Assembly (NCBI GenBank): GCA_001692895.1
Contig: KV748226.1
Location: 808,329-872,328, forward strand
Direction: 5' to 3'
DNA length: 64,000 nt
Source: Cenococcum geophilum 1.58
Taxonomy: Eukaryota; Ascomycota; Dothideomycetes; Gloniales; Gloniaceae
The position numbers and the translations under genes are program-made. Below the pieces are notes generated by a model. The model saw nothing but the letters and a program-made list of their open reading frames with translations. It ran no database searches and was not told the DNA's origin. This document shows positions 9,626 to 22,199 of the stretch, one piece after another. How positions within the stretch are numbered: the first letter of the stretch is position 1; every line of letters starts with the position of its first letter.

Positions 9626-12128
9626 ATGCCGGCCATTCCGGAAGTTTTAGCGAGGCGGGCAGGTGTGGCCTTTGAACAGCTGGAATCGGTTGTGTCGATC
9701 GCGGAGCGGGAGGTTGCCGATGTTGTTTCAACTCTAGTGAAACGCATAAACATACCATACAACAGCACAAGTCCTCCCGGCCTGATCGAGGCAAATACAA
9801 GAGATCCGTGGTCGAAGAGTGGAAAATATGCGCTTGGAATGGTTTACTTTTGCATAATATTACTGGTCTTTGCATCTTTAATGAGATACTATCATCTCTT
9901 CACGGATAAGATCAGAACTGTTCTGCACCAAGAAGAGGTATTGAAGTCCTCGACAACCACTTCACCCGACACAGATTACGAGTTGTCAGTCCTCTATACT
10001 GACAAGTCCACCAATAAGTTTTTCCCTCGCCATGGCGAATTACCAGCGCTTCCAAAGACGCAATCTTCGGTTTCATCAATTGGGCCGATTAACAACTGCA
10101 TTGCGGCTTTCCGCTTTATATTTTACCATCCCATCCCACAAATCACTATCAAGAAGGGATGGATGCCGATTGTATTCCCTTCGCTGGGAGTGACGGTAAT
10201 CGTAATAGCAGCGCTTATCTTCGTTACGCTCTACTGCTTTGTCCCGCAGCCGCTCTTTTGGCAAAGCATAGCATTTGGATCACCTCCACTCGCAATTCGC
10301 GCTGGAATGCTTGCTGTTTCCTTGATGCCATGGATCGTCGGCCTTAGCATGAAAGCGAATATGATATCTCTGATGACAGGCATTGGCCATGAGCGGCTCA
10401 ATGTACTTCATCGATGGGGTGGCTATCTTTGCCTCTTCCTCAGCCTCATTCACACAATACCTTTTTATATTACGCCAATATGGGACAGGGGAGGATTGCA
10501 AGTGTTCAAATCATTCTTCGCTCAAACTGGTTTCTACGCCTATGGCACAGGTAAGGAACATCGCAGAATTCTAATCCCGAAAATGCTGATCAGTCTTAGG
10601 AGTTGCTGCTCTGGTTCCTCTGATCTTCCTCTGCGTTCATTCTCTCCCACAACTCCGCAATTGGATGTACGAGCTCTTCGTAACCCTGCATGTACCGGTG
10701 GCAATTGTCTACCTGGCTATGCTTTTCTGGCATTGCCACAACTACCTCACCTCCTGGGATTATCTCTTTGCAACGCTTGCAATCTGGGTAACTTCGTACA
10801 TCGTGCGCTTGTTTTTCTTGAATTGGACAAATCCGTTCCGGATGTCTTGGTTAATCGGCGATGAAGCAGCCGTCACCATTATGCCTGAAAACGCCATCAA
10901 AATTACCATTCCTACGCAGATGAAGTGGAGACCGGGCCAATACGTATATCTTCGTATGCCTGGCGTATCTGTCTTCGAAAATCACCCTTTCACTATCTCC
11001 TCGCTGTGCAGCGATGACTTCCCCTCCGGGTATGGAGAGGGCTACCGAGACATGGTCTTGGTTTTCCGACCATTTGGAGGTTTCACTAAGAAAGTTCTCA
11101 GGAGTGCCATCGAACACGGCCCCTGGCACACATACCGGGCTTTCATTGACGGCCCTTATGGAGGCATGCAAAGACGCATCGAAGCTTTTGACCATGTCGT
11201 CCTCATTGCTGGCGGTAGCGGTATTACTGCTATAGTAAGCCAGCTGCTGGATCTCATTAAACGAATGAGAGACGGCAAAGCAGTGACCAAGAGTGTCAAG
11301 GTTATCTGGGCTCTCAAGCGCCCAGAAACTATGGAGTGGTTCAAGGAGGAACTCCGGATATGCCGGGAGTACGCACCTCCAGACTCCGTCCAATGCCAGT
11401 TCTACATCACAGCTGCAAAGCGCATGACCCGAACTGGACAGCTCGTCAGCGCCCGAACTCCCACTCGCCCTGTCAGCTTGTTCTTCCATGACAAAGTCAA
11501 CGACGCCTTTCAGGATATCGCAGACAAGCGCGTTTCTGGGATCTCAACGAAGCGCCACTCCGCTTTGATTCGTGATGAGGCGGCCGGGGACCCCGAACGT
11601 GAGAAGGAGCTGCGCCGCGAAAACGAAGACGCCATCACTGCTCTTCCACAAGCTCACCTCATCCCTGTGGCTGGCAAGCACCTAGCGCCTCCTGAATCAG
11701 ACATTGCACAGCCCACACCTCACCGCCCACTTGTCGCCCGCCGTCAGGACCGAAATCTCTCCCTCGACATAAGCCAAGCCGTTGAAGCCGGTGCGGTCTC
11801 TCTCGACCCAACCACCACCGCACAAACTTTTGACTTCGGCTTCCCATCCACCCCAACCGAGTTCCAAAAGAACCTTATGCGTTTCGCATTCCTACCAGCC
11901 GCAGTCAAGAAGAAGGATGGCTGGAGCACTGAATACGGTCGCCCCGACATACCCTACACACTGCGGCAATTCAGCAAAGAATTTGGACGACGGACATGCG
12001 TGTTTGTCTGCGGTCCACCAAGCATGCGTGTTGATGTCAGCAACACCGTTGCTGAGCTGCAGAAGGGTATATGGCGAGACCCAACAAAGGACGAGCTATT
12101 TTTACATGCGGAGAACTACGCCATATAG
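9626..12128 (+). CDS. Ferric/cupric reductase, NADPH-oxidase-like (FRE family), two exons
   Basis: Exons 9626-10550 and 10600-12128 (intron 49 bp, GTAAGG...CTTAG) give 817 residues. The ATG at 9626 has good context (CGACCATGC); the frame is open for a short way upstream without another ATG. A first membrane span (GMVYFCIILLVFASLM) lies near residue 75. The ferric reductase core has the haem-ligand histidines in LHRWGGYLCLFLSLIH and in TLHVPVAIVYLAMLFWHCH. The FAD site is HPFTISS; NADPH motifs are GGSGITAI and CGPPSMRV near the C-terminus. The family moves electrons from cytosolic NADPH through FAD and two haems to extracellular or vacuolar ferric iron. A long hydrophilic linker (11450-11870) between the NADPH motifs is typical of fungal members. 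Exact substrate and membrane are not readable from sequence. Confidence 0.93.
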
Positions 12129-13470
12129 AGCGTTCACTCCCATTTTCATCATATCATCATTTTGGTTCAACAGCATCTCGGATTGGTCGTTAGGGGGTGT
12201 AAGGGGGCAAGTCATGAACGGGGTAAAGACGGCGTTGTTTTGTGCATATGATTCCTTTTCTTCCTCGCACTCATACCCAGCTCGCGCCTCGCTGCATACG
12301 CCGTGGCACTTTTCATTTTTATTTCTTTGTAATATTTGTTGGCTGTCTGCCCCCCATGATATCCCTGGTTTATGGCCTGGTGATGGCGTCACGAACTTTT
12401 TCAATTTCTTTAGTGTACATTCAATTTTGAAGAGAAGAACCGAGGCTCCATAGAGTCGGGTGTAAGGATGCATATACATAGCGTTTGTCCCGATTGCATC
12501 AGACCAATCAAGTAAATAAATATCAAATATTCAACATTTGAGCTCCTGCGCGCACAGGCTCTCCAGGGAGCTGGAACGACAATATGAAAGTGTCCCTCCA
12601 GGGTTTGCAAGTCGGGTCTGGGATCCCAGCGCCATGACTTAACCACTGCGGCATGCAAGTCATCTGTCGCGAAATTGGGGTTTCGACAGGAAGGGTGCCC
12701 CTTGAAGGGGCAAACTCGTCGGGAGCGTTTCCTGTCGCTGCTCGCGCGGAGCCTGAGCTGAATCGTGCACCTTTTGCAGAATTGGTACTAGCGTTCGCGG
12801 CGGGGTCATCGGAAAGCTGTGCCGCATGACTGCAGATTGTGCCTTAGGATTGCAGACTGTGCCTAAAGGATTGCGGACCGCGTACTAGCCCGAATCCTTT
12901 TCGGGTAGCTCGCCTCGAGCCGTTCCGTCTCTCCCCGCAAATAGAAAGCGCCACGTAAAAAAAAGAGGCACGGGCTGTGGGGCGCGAAGGGTCGGAGCTT
13001 AGTTGGGAGCTTCAAAATGGCTATTTGTAGTGTGATGAGTGTATTGGAAGTTCATCTAAGGGAGCTATTATAGGGACCTGGACTTAACGTCCTACTTTGG
13101 CTTGGACTAGCAGGATCACGACTTCTAGATATAGTCTAGGGTACATGCTCGAATCCCACGAGTGGGGCACAGCTAGCTTGAGACAAGATTCAGCAAGCCT
13201 CTGATTCGTTTTCTTCTATTTACGACCCCCATAGAAGCTGTCCGGCGCCCACGCAGAGACCGATGCGCTCTAAAAAAACTCGAATACGGGAGCTTTTAGA
13301 AACTTAGCGAGGAGTTAGCAAGTGCTGATGCCCCCATTAGAGTAGCCTTTCGAGAGCCGGTAAATGAGCCAGTAAGTGACAATTATATCCCTTTTGATTT
13401 TGGAAATGGCTTAGTTTCATCAATGTTTTAGGATGAATAATTGATACGGGTATATGACTTGTGAGGGCGG
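12129..13470. other. Intergenic, ferric reductase 3' side
   Basis: Holds the ferric reductase 3' UTR and then decayed sequence without a recognisable gene. On the minus strand at about 12590-12655, GCCGCAGTGGTTAAG resembles the A box of serine/leucine tRNA genes, but no cloverleaf follows. A second B-box-like GCTCGAATCC lies at 13150 on the plus strand. I call neither as a tRNA. Confidence 0.4.
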
Positions 13471-14205
13471 TTATTCGTTGTGCTCTGCTGCGCCTTCAGA
13501 CCTAGAAACGCCGACTACTCTTATGTATGAGGCGGTCTTGGTCAGGAAGCCGCTTGAATGACACCGTAGATGAGCAGTTGAGGGAAGAGTTTTCCAGCTT
13601 CTCCCATGAGAGCCATCGGAGGGCGCTAAAAGGGACGCAACTGTTGGCGAACTAGAGTGTGCAATATGTGTAGACCTCACTATTGACATCGCCGTTCTCA
13701 GTGAAGTCACTTTTAACTACACAACTTGAAGTGCTTAAGGCCAAAAGGTAGGACGATGGTTGCACTTATTCGAGCTTCATTGAATGCCAGCCCGATAGCT
13801 ATTCTTCGCCAGAGAAGAGTCGACGACTCCACCACCAGTACTGCTTGGCAATGCCTTAGAAAGACTGAATCTTTCACGATTTCTTTGCAGAGTCCTAGTT
13901 TGCCTATGCATTGCATTAGTCCCATTTTCTAATGAAACGCCCTGATTACCTGCATCCATCACTCGCATAATCTTCTCATAAACAATTGCCTTTAGATCTT
14001 GTGCAGCTTGATGTACAGGCTCTATAGCCTTCTGCTTTTGCTTGCGGTATTCAGGATGACGCTTAAGGAATCATCACGTCCATAAGACCTGGTGGAGGGG
14101 GCTCCGAGTCGTGCTCCATGTCTTGGGTAAGTTTGGCTTTTGACACGCGCGAAGCTCTGCTAGAGCACTCTAGATTCGGCTTTCAACCTGTAATTAAGTA
14201 CCTGA
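13470..14205 (-). pseudogene. Decayed gene remnant beside the copia insertion
   Basis: On the minus strand a coherent reading (RHPEYRKQKQKAIEPVHQ, then QDLKAIVYEKIMRVMDAG) runs from about 14070 to 13950 and can be followed upstream towards 14150 across two adjacent in-frame TGA codons. Further minus-strand frames continue to 13470. I do not recognise the family. The 3'-most part is out of frame with the 5' part, either through an intron or through decay. The copia element at 14211 lies immediately upstream, so the insertion probably separated this gene from its promoter or first exon. Confidence that it was once a gene is moderate; its function is unknown. Confidence 0.4.
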
Positions 14206-14210
14206 CATGG

Positions 14211-14439
14211 TGTCAATCGGTAGTCCGTGCACCGATGAGTAAGTAAAGAATGAGGACTCTGTCTATTCAAACTATGAAGAAAAGAAGCTATTTATACATG
14301 AGGTAGGTCCAGGCAACTGAGTCAAAATAGGTAATAGAAACGGGTGGTGAGACCTAGGGTACTAGGCATTAAAGACAGTAGTAAGACGGCAGTAAGACGG
14401 TAGTAAGACGGTGGTAAGAAAACCCAATCTGGATCGATA
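14211..14439 (-). repeat. 3' LTR of the copia element
   Basis: Begins TGTCAATCGG and ends GATCGATA. It contains three copies of an 11-bp GTAAGACGGYA motif (14383-14416) and the complement of TATAAATAGC. The sequence just inside (ACCCCCCCAGC) is the polypurine tract on the minus strand. Confidence 0.92.
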
Positions 14440-17400
14440 TACCCCCCCAGCTTTGAGCCCCTACGGGTTAAAGCTGTATCGCGGGTCTTGGCATAGTGTT
14501 GAGTCGAATATACCCTATATCTTCCTCCTTGCTTACCTTTTTTAATTTAGATCCTTTCCTTAATATTAACCAAATTTAATTAATAAACGAATATGTCGTG
14601 CTTCTGCCTTGGCAGAGCTTTCGTTAAGCCGTCTGCTACTATTGCGGCAGTAGGCGTCCAATTAATCCTAATTTAATCGTCACGTACTTCTTAACGTAAC
14701 CAGTAGTGGTGTATGTTGACGTGTTGGAGCTTCGTAGATAGCTCTGGTCCGTCTTTTGTGAGTAATTAAATCGTCTATAGATTGTTGCAGTTAATCGTCT
14801 GCCTGTTATCTAAGGTTAGTCTGATTTCTTTAAAGAAGCGACTCTACTAGATTAATTCCGTGCCTGTATATAACAGAGCCATAAGCTCTGCCTTAGTGCT
14901 TGACTTCGTTACTAACGTCTGCTTAGTAGAGCGCCAGTTGATTGGTCCCCCAAATAGGGTAAACAGATATCCTTCCGTACTACGTCTACTTATCAAGTCG
15001 TTTCCGAACGCTGCGTCACTTACTCCTATAAAGACTTAACTCCCTACATTATACCCTAAATATTTAATTGTGAGGGTCCTTGTTTGATACAAGTAGGTAA
15101 TCGCTCGATGGGCTGCGGCGTTGTATAGGGGTAAGGGGTTTCGCAGGAATTCCGATAGCTTGCTTAAAGCCCGAGCTGCATCAGGTCTCGTGATATAGGT
15201 CGCGTAGAGGAGTGATCCAATCATCCTCTGGTAGACGTAGGTGTCTTAATTTAAAGCTTCCTCTAGGTTCGGTAAGAGCCTGTTAGTGCTTATAGGTGTA
15301 CTAACTAAGCGCATGTTAGTTAAATAAAAGTTATTAGCGATTTTCTTAATATAGGAGTCTTAACAGAGCCACAGCTTCCTCTAACTTCTATCTCTTAAGA
15401 CTTAAATTCCTAGGAACCAGGATAGTTCTCCTAGGTCCTTTATCTCGTATTTCTTTATAAGCGCAGTTTTAAAGCTTAAAAGCTCTAACTAGTTCCCCTT
15501 AGTGCTTACGGCACAGATATCGTCTATATAGAAGAATATAATTAGCCGATTATTATAGTAAAGACACGGCTCTCCGCTAATAGGCTTTAACCCTAATTTG
15601 GTCAGTTCCTGACTTAAGTTGTTATACTAGAGACGCGGTAATCGTTGAAGTCCGTAGAGAGCTCTACGTAGTAATAGATATTTGCCCTTAATAGTGAATC
15701 CATCTAGACACTTAATATAGACTATTTCGTTAATTAAGCTATTCGCGAACGCGTTAATAGCGTTGCCCTACTAAACGTCTAAATCAAATGCTGTAATAAC
15801 TGCTGCTAGAGCTCTGAAGACCTTGGCTGCTAGAGTTGCCGCATAGGTATCCTTATAAATCGACTCTTGTAGATCGCCTCTCACATAGAGTTGTGCCTTA
15901 AACTTCGTTAGATATCCATTAGTGTCCATTTTATAGGTAAATCTCTAGGTAATAGGTACTGTTTTAACTAACAGAGTCTTATCTACAACCTTAAATATTC
16001 CATAACCTTCTAGGTTAGTATACTCTTTTATAGCAGCAGTAAGGAAATCTTCCCTATACTAGTATCTTATAAGCTCCTTCCAGTTCTTAGGCGGAGGTGG
16101 TAGCTTATCGCGATAGATTTTCCTATGATATTTTAGGCCTATATAGAAGGCTGCCCGAAGCGCTTTAAAGCTATCTACCTCTTTAAGGTAAGTTAAATAA
16201 GCTATATATCGTTTAGGTAGCCTCCTTAATCGTTTGCCTTTTATAATATTGTTTTCCTTAATAGCTGCGCCGTCTTTATCCTTTGAGTTATCCTCTATAG
16301 GTACATATTTATAATGTGGTCATTAACGGGTAGAGGGAGCTAAGGAGCTTAAGGATTCTTTAGTAGGAATTAACTAAGGTTCTAGTGTCTTGTCTGGGGT
16401 AGGAAGGGTAGGTAGAAAATTGTTCTTTAAGGTTTATAAGCTTACTACGTTATCATCTTAATCGGTTGCTTAGTCTTAATTTCCACTAAAATCTGCCTGT
16501 TGATTTCTACCGTCTTCTACTTAAATCTTATCTAAAGTCTTGTTGTCCTTATCTAACGTTTTATTAAGCTCTTCCTAAAGCGTTCTATTAATATATAACA
16601 CATTAATTACCTCTAAAATTTAATTAGCGCGTTTTTAGAGCAGATTTGTAAGATTTAGCTAATTATCGTTATAGAGTAATTACTTATTAAATGTGACGTC
16701 TCTTGTTTAAATTACCTTCTTTTTGCTGGGTATATAAACCCTAAAGATGTTCGTTAACTAGTATCCAACTAGGTATCTAATATAAGCTCTTGGCTCAAGT
16801 TTTTAAGTACGTAGGAGGTTGTATTTAAGTAGGTAAGCTCTATAGCCGTATATATATAGATAAGCTATATTTGGCTTTAATAGTAAGAGCCCTAGTGCTA
16901 ACTAAAGCTTCTTAAAAGGTGTTATCCATCTAAGCTAGGCGTTTGGTGTCCAATTAATTAAATACACTATAGCTCTAACGATCTCTAGCTAGAGCTCTTT
17001 TGGTAATTAAGCTTTAATTTGCATATAACAAGACTTAATAATAATTACCCCCCTAGAACGTTTAGCAGAACCGTTCTAAGACTTTATATATAGGGCCGAT
17101 TGCTCTACCGTGATTTCTTTTTAGTTTGTCTAACTATAGAAGTCGCCACCAAGGGAGGTCTCGCCATTAACTCGGATAACTACAATCTTCTGATTATATT
17201 GACGCTTCACCCTATTTAAATATCGTATAATTGCTTGCGTTAACAACAACTTTTAGGCAAAGGTCTCTACCTCGTTTATTTGTAGAAATTCGTCATAGAA
17301 ATATATCGTCTATTTATAACCGTTATACGCCACGATCTCTAGAAATAAGTTAATATGCACTTAGTAGAAGGGCCTTATTGCTTTATTAGTAGGTGCTCTT

Positions 17401-19248
17401 CTTAATACAATTTCGTGAGCCTTGCTGACAGCATAGGATTCATAGTCGATTGTTGCCGGTCCTTAAAGCTTCGCACCTCCTACCTCCTAAGGTAGATGCT
17501 TAATTGCCTTCGGTCCTGTATAGCCTAGTCTCTTATGCTAGAGCCTACCTACTACTTCCTAATTAAGAAGGGGGTCTTGCGATTAGATTGTAAATAAGGC
17601 TTTTGGCTTATTATATTTAAGCGTGTTTTGGTTACAATATCGCCCGCAATAGGCGAATATCTTATAATTGTCTTTATGATATAGTAGGTTCTTTTTATTG
17701 TCCCACCATATATTCTTATCGTTAAACCTGTTTAGATAGGCCAAATTTGTATAAAACGCTGGTATATATACTGCATTAGCTAGTAGGATCCTCTTAGGGC
17801 CTACTAGCGTCTAGATTGTGACTGCTGCCGTCCCTATGCCCTTAACTGGATCTAGGCCCGTTCCGGCGTATACGAAGTTATTGCTTAGCCAGAGCTTGTC
17901 GACGAACCTTAATTAATCGTTAATAACGTGTATTATGGTTTCGTTGTTAAGAATCACGTTATTACGCAGCTTGTAGTTAGAACCTATATTATAGGCGCCT
18001 ACTTAGTGTACAGTAAAGATACCGTGGTTGTCTTCCTTTTAACTTCTATCTGGGTTTTATGCGGCTTTTTTTTATAGAGCTTCCTTGCCTAAAGCCTCCT
18101 TCCTTATCTTTTTAATCTTTAACTTAGTCTAATCTAATACGCTTATAATCCTTTCCTTAACTTTTATAGCTATAGCTTTATTAGATTTTTAATCCTTTAA
18201 TTAAACTAATTTGTTAATATAAGGATAATCCGGAAACTAGTAAATATCTCTATAGTAGCACATTAGGGTATCCTTCTTCTTTAATATCCTAGACGGTATA
18301 GTAGGGGCCTTATCCTTAGAAGCCTTATCCTTAGGAGCCTTATCTTTATAAGATCCGTTAATTAACTCGCCCTAAAAGCCTACTATATTAGCGCTAAGTT
18401 AATCCCTTCTCTTTTAGGCAGTCTTTATTTATTAATAGTTCCAATATATTTTAACCAGTTAATCTATAGATATTATCTAGTTACTAGCCTAGTCGTATTT
18501 ATTAAATTTAACCCTCCACGTTAAAGCCTAGTTTGGTAATACTGGCTCTATAGCTAGTAGAAAGTCTCTAATTACTTAGTCGCCGTTTATATCTAGTAAT
18601 TTGATCTTTTTGCAGTCGTTATATATCTTCTCCTACTGCTATAGCTAGGCCTTAAAGTTCTGGTTCTTTAGGCCCTTTTTAACCTTAGTATATTAAGTAG
18701 ATAGGTACAGCTTACGTGCTATATTAGTAGGGGTAACCCTCTCCTTAAGAGCTACTAGGGTGTTGTATACTGAGTTAATACCCAGTATATAGGTGTTAAG
18801 GTTCCTAGTTACTACACCAGTAATATAGCTTTGTAAAGAGGTTAAAGCTGCCTTCTGCTTCTTATATTCCTTCTCTACTGTTTTATACCTCTTATAGAGA
18901 ATTTAAAGCTCGTCCTTCTTATCCTTAGAGAGAGCTGCATATAAGGTCGTTCCTATCTTTACATCTTAAGGCTTAGAAAAGACTGGTTTAAGTAAACGAG
19001 GCAACTAATCCTGTTTAGTTGAGGGGTCGACGTACTCCTATACGTCTCCTGTTCGAGCTTAAAGCCTAATAAGGTTAATCCATTCGTCCTAATTAGCTTA
19101 GTTCGATAATATCACCGTTATAATAACAGCTTAGGTAGCTTAAGAAGTTATATTAAAAGGTGCTTGTAAGAATAAATAAAGTATTTAATAAGGAATAGGG
19201 TCAATTAAATCAATAGGTGCAATATGGCAAGTCACCCGGGCTTATAAC

Positions 19249-19477
19249 TGTTAATTAGTAGTCCGTGCACTAATAAGTAAGTAAAGAATAAGGACTCTGT
19301 CTATTCAAACTATAAAGAAAAGAAGCTATTTATACATGAGGTAGGTCCAGGCAACTGAGTCAAAATAGGTAATAGAAACGGGTGGTGAGACCTAGGGTAC
19401 TAGGCATCAAAGACAGTAGTAAGACGGCAGTAAGACGGTAGTAAGACGGTGGTAAGAAAACCCGATCTGGATCGACA
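19249..19477 (-). repeat. 5' LTR of the copia element
   Basis: Begins TGTTAATTAG and ends GATCGACA. It is the partner of 14211-14439 and the promoter-bearing LTR in element orientation. The adjoining internal sequence, read on the minus strand (GTTATAAGCCCGGGTGAC), is where a tRNA-derived primer site is expected; I cannot assign the tRNA. Confidence 0.92.
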
Positions 19478-19482
19478 CATGG

Positions 19483-20011
19483 CGTTGTGGATATAATACG
19501 CATTTTAGAAGGCTTGTGATGAATTTAATCAAATCGGCGTTGTGCGGATATGGCATGTGATAAAGTTATTGCTTTTTATTGCTTTGCCTAAAATACCTAC
19601 AAAACTACACAGTGACCTTCCCCGCTCCTTCTACTCTTTATCTCACTTCATTATTACAGTAGAAGGCGGATTGGGTGTCGCTAGTTCTTTAATAAACTTT
19701 TTTAAAGACTGCGGGGTAGGCCTGTTGTGGCTTGTGTGGCTTTGCAGATACATGTACTAGGGAGGTACTGTACTAGGGAGGTACTGTACTAGGGAGGTAG
19801 TGTACTGAGGCAGAATCGGCGGCTTACCCCACTAATGGTCCCTGCCTACAGCACCCGAAACCGGCTTTCTTTGCAAACCCCCCACAGACAATACGAGCGA
19901 GGTCCTTTCGATTGTCGCTGCCTTTTTTGCAGCCATGCTGCCATTACGAGGATCGGTTTCGCCGCATCCACCGAAGGTGGATTCTGCCAGTAGCCAACGT
20001 TCCAGCGGCGT
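19483..20011. other. Spacer between copia fossil and inverted-repeat element
   Basis: No gene recognised. At 19749-19805 a 17-bp unit (GTACTAGGGAGGTACT core) is repeated three times in tandem. Short open frames on the plus strand at 19542 and 19935 have no recognisable domain; the second runs into the inverted repeat and is not credible. Confidence 0.45.
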
Positions 20012-20086
20012 GATACTGCAGTTTTCTTATCTTCTGCAAATTCGCTTGATAAGAGCCGCCCACATCACAATACGCATCAAAAAATA

Positions 20087-20795
20087 CACCCCCTATTGCC
20101 CTACTAAATATAGCTCTATATTTTATATATAGAGGCCTATTTTATAGCTCTATTCTAGGGCTATAAAATAAGCCCTTATTTATATAATTTAGGGCTGTTT
20201 TTGTGGAGTTATGGGGGGTGCTTATTGAGGAGAGNCGCGATCNCGCAGAGCCTCAATTCAAGTTTTACAGCTACCCCCTATAGCCCCACTAATACAGCTC
20301 TATATTTATAAACAGAGGCCTATTTTATAGCTCTATTCTAGAGCTATAAAACAAGCCCTTATTTATATAATTTAGAGCTATTTTAGTAGAGTTATAGGGG
20401 GTGCTTGTTTTGGGGCAAAGCGGTTCCTAGATTAGTCAGCGCAGAGCCTCAATTTAAGTTTTGTAGCTGTTGCAAAGCACCCCATATAATTCCACCAATA
20501 TTGGTCCAATTTATATAAATAATGGTTTATTTTATAGCCCTAAAATAGAGCTATAAAATAGGCATCTATTTATAAAATATAGAGCTGTATTAGTGGGGCT
20601 ATAGGGGGTAGCTATAAAACTTGAATTGAGGCTCTGCGCGATCGCGACTCTCCTCAATAAGCACCCCCCATAACTCCACAAAAACAGCCCTAAATTATAT
20701 AAATAAGGGCTTATTTTATAGCCCTAGAATAGAGCTATAAAATAGGCCTCTATATATAAAATATAGAGCTATATTTAGTAGGGCAATAGGGGGTG
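20087..20795. repeat. Array of four palindromic MITE-like units in two mirror-image pairs
   Basis: Units of about 135 bp lie at 20087-20221, 20270-20404, 20477-20612 and 20661-20795. Each starts near CACCCCCTAT and ends with its inverse (ATAGGGGGTG), with an inner palindrome around TTATAGCYCTA...TAGRGCTATAA. Spacers 1 and 3 are inverse copies of each other (GCAGAGCCTCAATTCAAG), so units 1-2 mirror units 3-4. The two N bases at 20235 and 20243 fall in spacer 1; the inverse spacer 3 reads GCGATCGCGACTCTCC, which suggests T and G respectively. Confidence 0.8.
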
Positions 20796-20804
20796 TATTT
20801 TTTA

Positions 20805-20924
20805 ATGTTACGTATCTATACATTGCTTGGCCGAAAAACCCTACAACTTAAGTATTCAACTAGATGTTTAACACGGTTAATAACATTATCGCTTGCAACT
20901 GCACTTAATAGGTCATTCTTTTTA
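20805..20924 (+). repeat. Split direct repeat A1
   Basis: ATGTTACGTATCTATACATT... to GGTCATTCTTTTTA; recurs as A2 at 25681-25800 with about a dozen differences, nearly all transitions. It marks the left end of the DIRS/PAT-like element. Confidence 0.85.
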
Positions 20925-22199
20925 TTATAGATTGCTTACGATTAGTGTTTCTAGTAGCAATAATTATTAAGGCCTATAACCAACTTTCTAGCCAATAGCA
21001 CCCGTTTAAAAACTCCTTACTTAACCGCCCTATTATCTACCTCCTTATCTACTATTATTCCATCTACCAAACATACTATAGTTTTATCTTTAAAAGAAGA
21101 AAGAGCTAGGAAATAAGATAAGAGGTCCTAATAACTCCATAACCTAGAGATCTAAAAGAAAGAGTAGGAGGAATAGGCACAGATCTAAAAGACGGAATAG
21201 GAAGAGGAGCTTTACTAGGCAAGGCTAGCCGCTCTAAAGCAGCCTGCTCCACTAAAGCACACCTCTACTACTAAGGCAGATAAACTAGGTAAGTCCTATA
21301 ACCTACTAGAAGGCTTAGGCACGCTTAAGCTTAACCTCCCTAGCCTAGCTAGAAGAGACCTCTATAATATATAGAAAGGATCCTTCCGCCTAGAGAACCT
21401 AGCCCGTTTATAGGTATACTCTAGCCGCCCAGACCTTTCTAATATGGCTACTATTAAAAACGGAAAGCTTATTTTAAAGAGACCTACTACTAGCCACAAG
21501 GTCTACGAAAATAAGGAGGTTTAGTTTACTGGATTTACGAACTACATAGTAATTATAAGCACTTTTTATATATGCCCAACTAACCTCTATATAAGAATAT
21601 TGCTCTAAATAAATAAGATCCGTGACTACTCTATAACCTATAACTGGACCTCTATCCTAGACCTTACGCTTAACTACTATAGGTATATTATAGATTGCAA
21701 TTAGCTTAAGCCTAGTAACTAGGACATACCTACCTAGTTTAAGGCCCTATACTGCCGGGCAGCTAATATAAAGGCATAGAGCTAGGGACTTAAAGTCTAT
21801 AGTATAGCATTAAAAAGATTACAAAAGAATACCTCCCCTTCCCTCCCCTTTAGTAAGCCCTATTACAGCTAGAATAACTAGCAGGCTTATAGAGAAGATC
21901 TATATTATTACCGCCACGCATGCTCTAAATACGATAAAAACTACCCATTAAAGTCGTGCCCTAGGTAGCTTACTACCGTAAATAGTTAAACCTAGGATTT
22001 AATAGTAAATAAAGACATCTTCCTAGGTTTAACTATCTAGATAAACCTGTTACAAACGCTAAGGCTCTAAGGCAGGCCTAATTTAGTACCTCTTTTTAAA
22101 ACTTATTTATAAACAACTTTCCTAGCTAACTTACTATTACCTTTAAGACCTCTCGCTTGGAGCACGCTCCTTTATAGGTACCCTAGAAATCTCCTAGCA

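Larger units (their letters stand above)
14211..19477 (-). mobile_element. Ty1/copia LTR retrotransposon fossil, full length (5267 bp)
   Basis: Two 229-bp LTRs (14211-14439 and 19249-19477) bound the element, and the 5-bp duplication CATGG flanks it (14206-14210, 19478-19482). Orientation is minus: next to the left LTR lies CCCCCCCAGC, the complement of a polypurine tract. A readable patch at 15036-15224 (GSLLYATYITRPDAARALSK) is the conserved segment between reverse transcriptase and RNase H of copia elements. The LTRs differ at about eleven sites, all transitions. The whole coding region is heavily mutated, with many breaks, and cannot be active. The transitions point to RIP, so LTR divergence overstates the age; the insertion itself may be fairly young. 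Confidence 0.93.

Noticed and set aside
12590-12660. tRNA gene on the minus strand (A-box-like GCCGCAGTGGTTAAG)
   Set aside because: No acceptor stem, anticodon stem or proper B box could be folded from the following bases. At most a very old tRNA-derived repeat.
13090-13190. tRNA gene on the plus strand (GCTCGAATCC)
   Set aside because: The T-arm bases do not pair and no D-arm precedes at the right distance.
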